Origin: Setophaga petechia
Lineage: Eukaryota; Chordata; Aves; Passeriformes; Parulidae
Length of the DNA: 64,000 bases
Reading direction: 5' to 3'
Assembly (NCBI GenBank): GCA_024362935.1
Contig: JANCRA010000011.1
Span: forward strand, 3,906,001 to 3,970,000
The translations under genes and the position numbers were made by a program. Shown here piece after piece: positions 63,650 to 64,000 of the stretch. Each line of letters opens with the position of its first letter. Within the stretch, counting starts at the first letter, position 1. The notes under the pieces are model-generated. The model was not told where the DNA came from, did no database searches, and saw nothing but the letters and a program-made list of their open reading frames with translations.

Positions 63650-64000
63650 GTGAGTTCGGTGCGCGGGGGGCTGCGGGCACCGGACGCGCTGCCGGTGGCC
63701 CGGGTGAGATGGGCTCCCGCCGTCTGAGCGGTGAAGAGCAGCAGCGGCGGCGCCCCCGTTTTCCCGTGCACCTATCCCGGCTTCTCTCCGCTGGGACGGC
63801 GCCGGGGCCGGGGGCTTTTGGCGATTTCCCGGCTGTGGAGCAGCCGGCGGTCTCGTCCGCCCGCCCCCCGGGCAGCCTCGGAGGGGGGCCGGGAAGGTGC
63901 GCAGCCGCCGCGGCTGTGCCGGATCAGCCCGCGCCGCGGGCCCGGCCGTGTGGAGCCTCCTGGCGGCGGCCGCGGAGCTGCGGGCTGGGGGCGCCGGGCA

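Larger units (their letters stand above)
63383..64000 (+). promoter_or_regulatory. TP53INP1: CpG island and promoter, presumed TP53INP1
   Basis: Extremely GC- and CpG-rich to the window edge. From left to right the signals are an E-box GTCACGTG (63506-63513), an inverted CCAAT box ATTGG (63541-63545), GC boxes GGGGCGGGG (around 63,551-63,559) and a plus-strand splice donor at 63650. That order implies rightward transcription. Human TP53INP1 lies next to NDUFAF6 and diverges from it, which fits. TP53INP1 is a p53-induced nuclear protein that also acts in autophagy. Its coding exons would be beyond the right edge. Confidence 0.6.

Noticed and set aside
63202..63771. A 189-codon minus-strand open frame over the right CpG island
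   Set aside because: It spans CR1 sequence and promoter DNA and has no domain; it is a composition artefact.
1..64000. A search for tRNA, rRNA, known miRNA genes or any bacterial-type system
   Set aside because: None seen. The window is ordinary vertebrate DNA, and I did not find cloverleaf or other RNA gene signatures by eye.

Overview
This is vertebrate nuclear DNA, almost certainly from a bird. The window is AT-rich with three sharp CpG islands, its interspersed repeats are mainly CR1 LINE fragments plus retroviral LTR pieces, and its one complete gene has small exons and kilobase introns. A songbird is my guess from the LTR types, at low confidence. The gene order matches human 8q22.1 (chicken chromosome 2): PLEKHF2, NDUFAF6, TP53INP1.

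Layout. Positions 1-12,630 look like the first intron of PLEKHF2, read leftward. Its non-coding first exon and promoter lie in the CpG island at about 12.0-12.9 kb, and its coding exon would lie beyond the left edge. Positions 13-26 kb are intergenic. Within them, at 16.58-17.85 kb on the plus strand, is a decayed AAA-ATPase gene fragment of the ATAD2/ATAD2B family that still has introns and splice sites. Positions 43,911 down to 26,333 (minus strand) hold the complete coding sequence of NDUFAF6 in nine exons (317 residues), rebuilt here to the base. NDUFAF6 is a mitochondrial complex I assembly factor of the squalene/phytoene synthase fold. Its promoter is the CpG island at 43.5-44.2 kb, with a strong CTCF-type motif and an 18-bp minisatellite beside it. 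Positions 44.2-63.3 kb are intergenic, with CR1 copies, a 556-bp solo LTR with a perfect 6-bp target duplication, a 57-bp direct repeat and old LINE and SINE relics. The right edge (63.38-64.0 kb) is a third CpG island holding the probable first exon of TP53INP1, read rightward, so NDUFAF6 and TP53INP1 diverge from an interval of about 20 kb.

The three genes are unrelated in pathway: PLEKHF2 is an endosomal PH-FYVE protein, NDUFAF6 is a mitochondrial assembly factor, and TP53INP1 is a p53 and autophagy co-factor. The NDUFAF6 assignment rests on direct protein similarity. PLEKHF2 and TP53INP1 are placed by synteny plus promoter and splice-donor signals, because no coding sequence of either is present. 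The most unusual content is the intron-bearing ATAD2-type pseudogene, the 57-bp duplicate, the 19-bp perfect hairpin in the PLEKHF2 intron, a GC-AG intron in NDUFAF6, and a CR1 fragment that runs straight into the TP53INP1 promoter.
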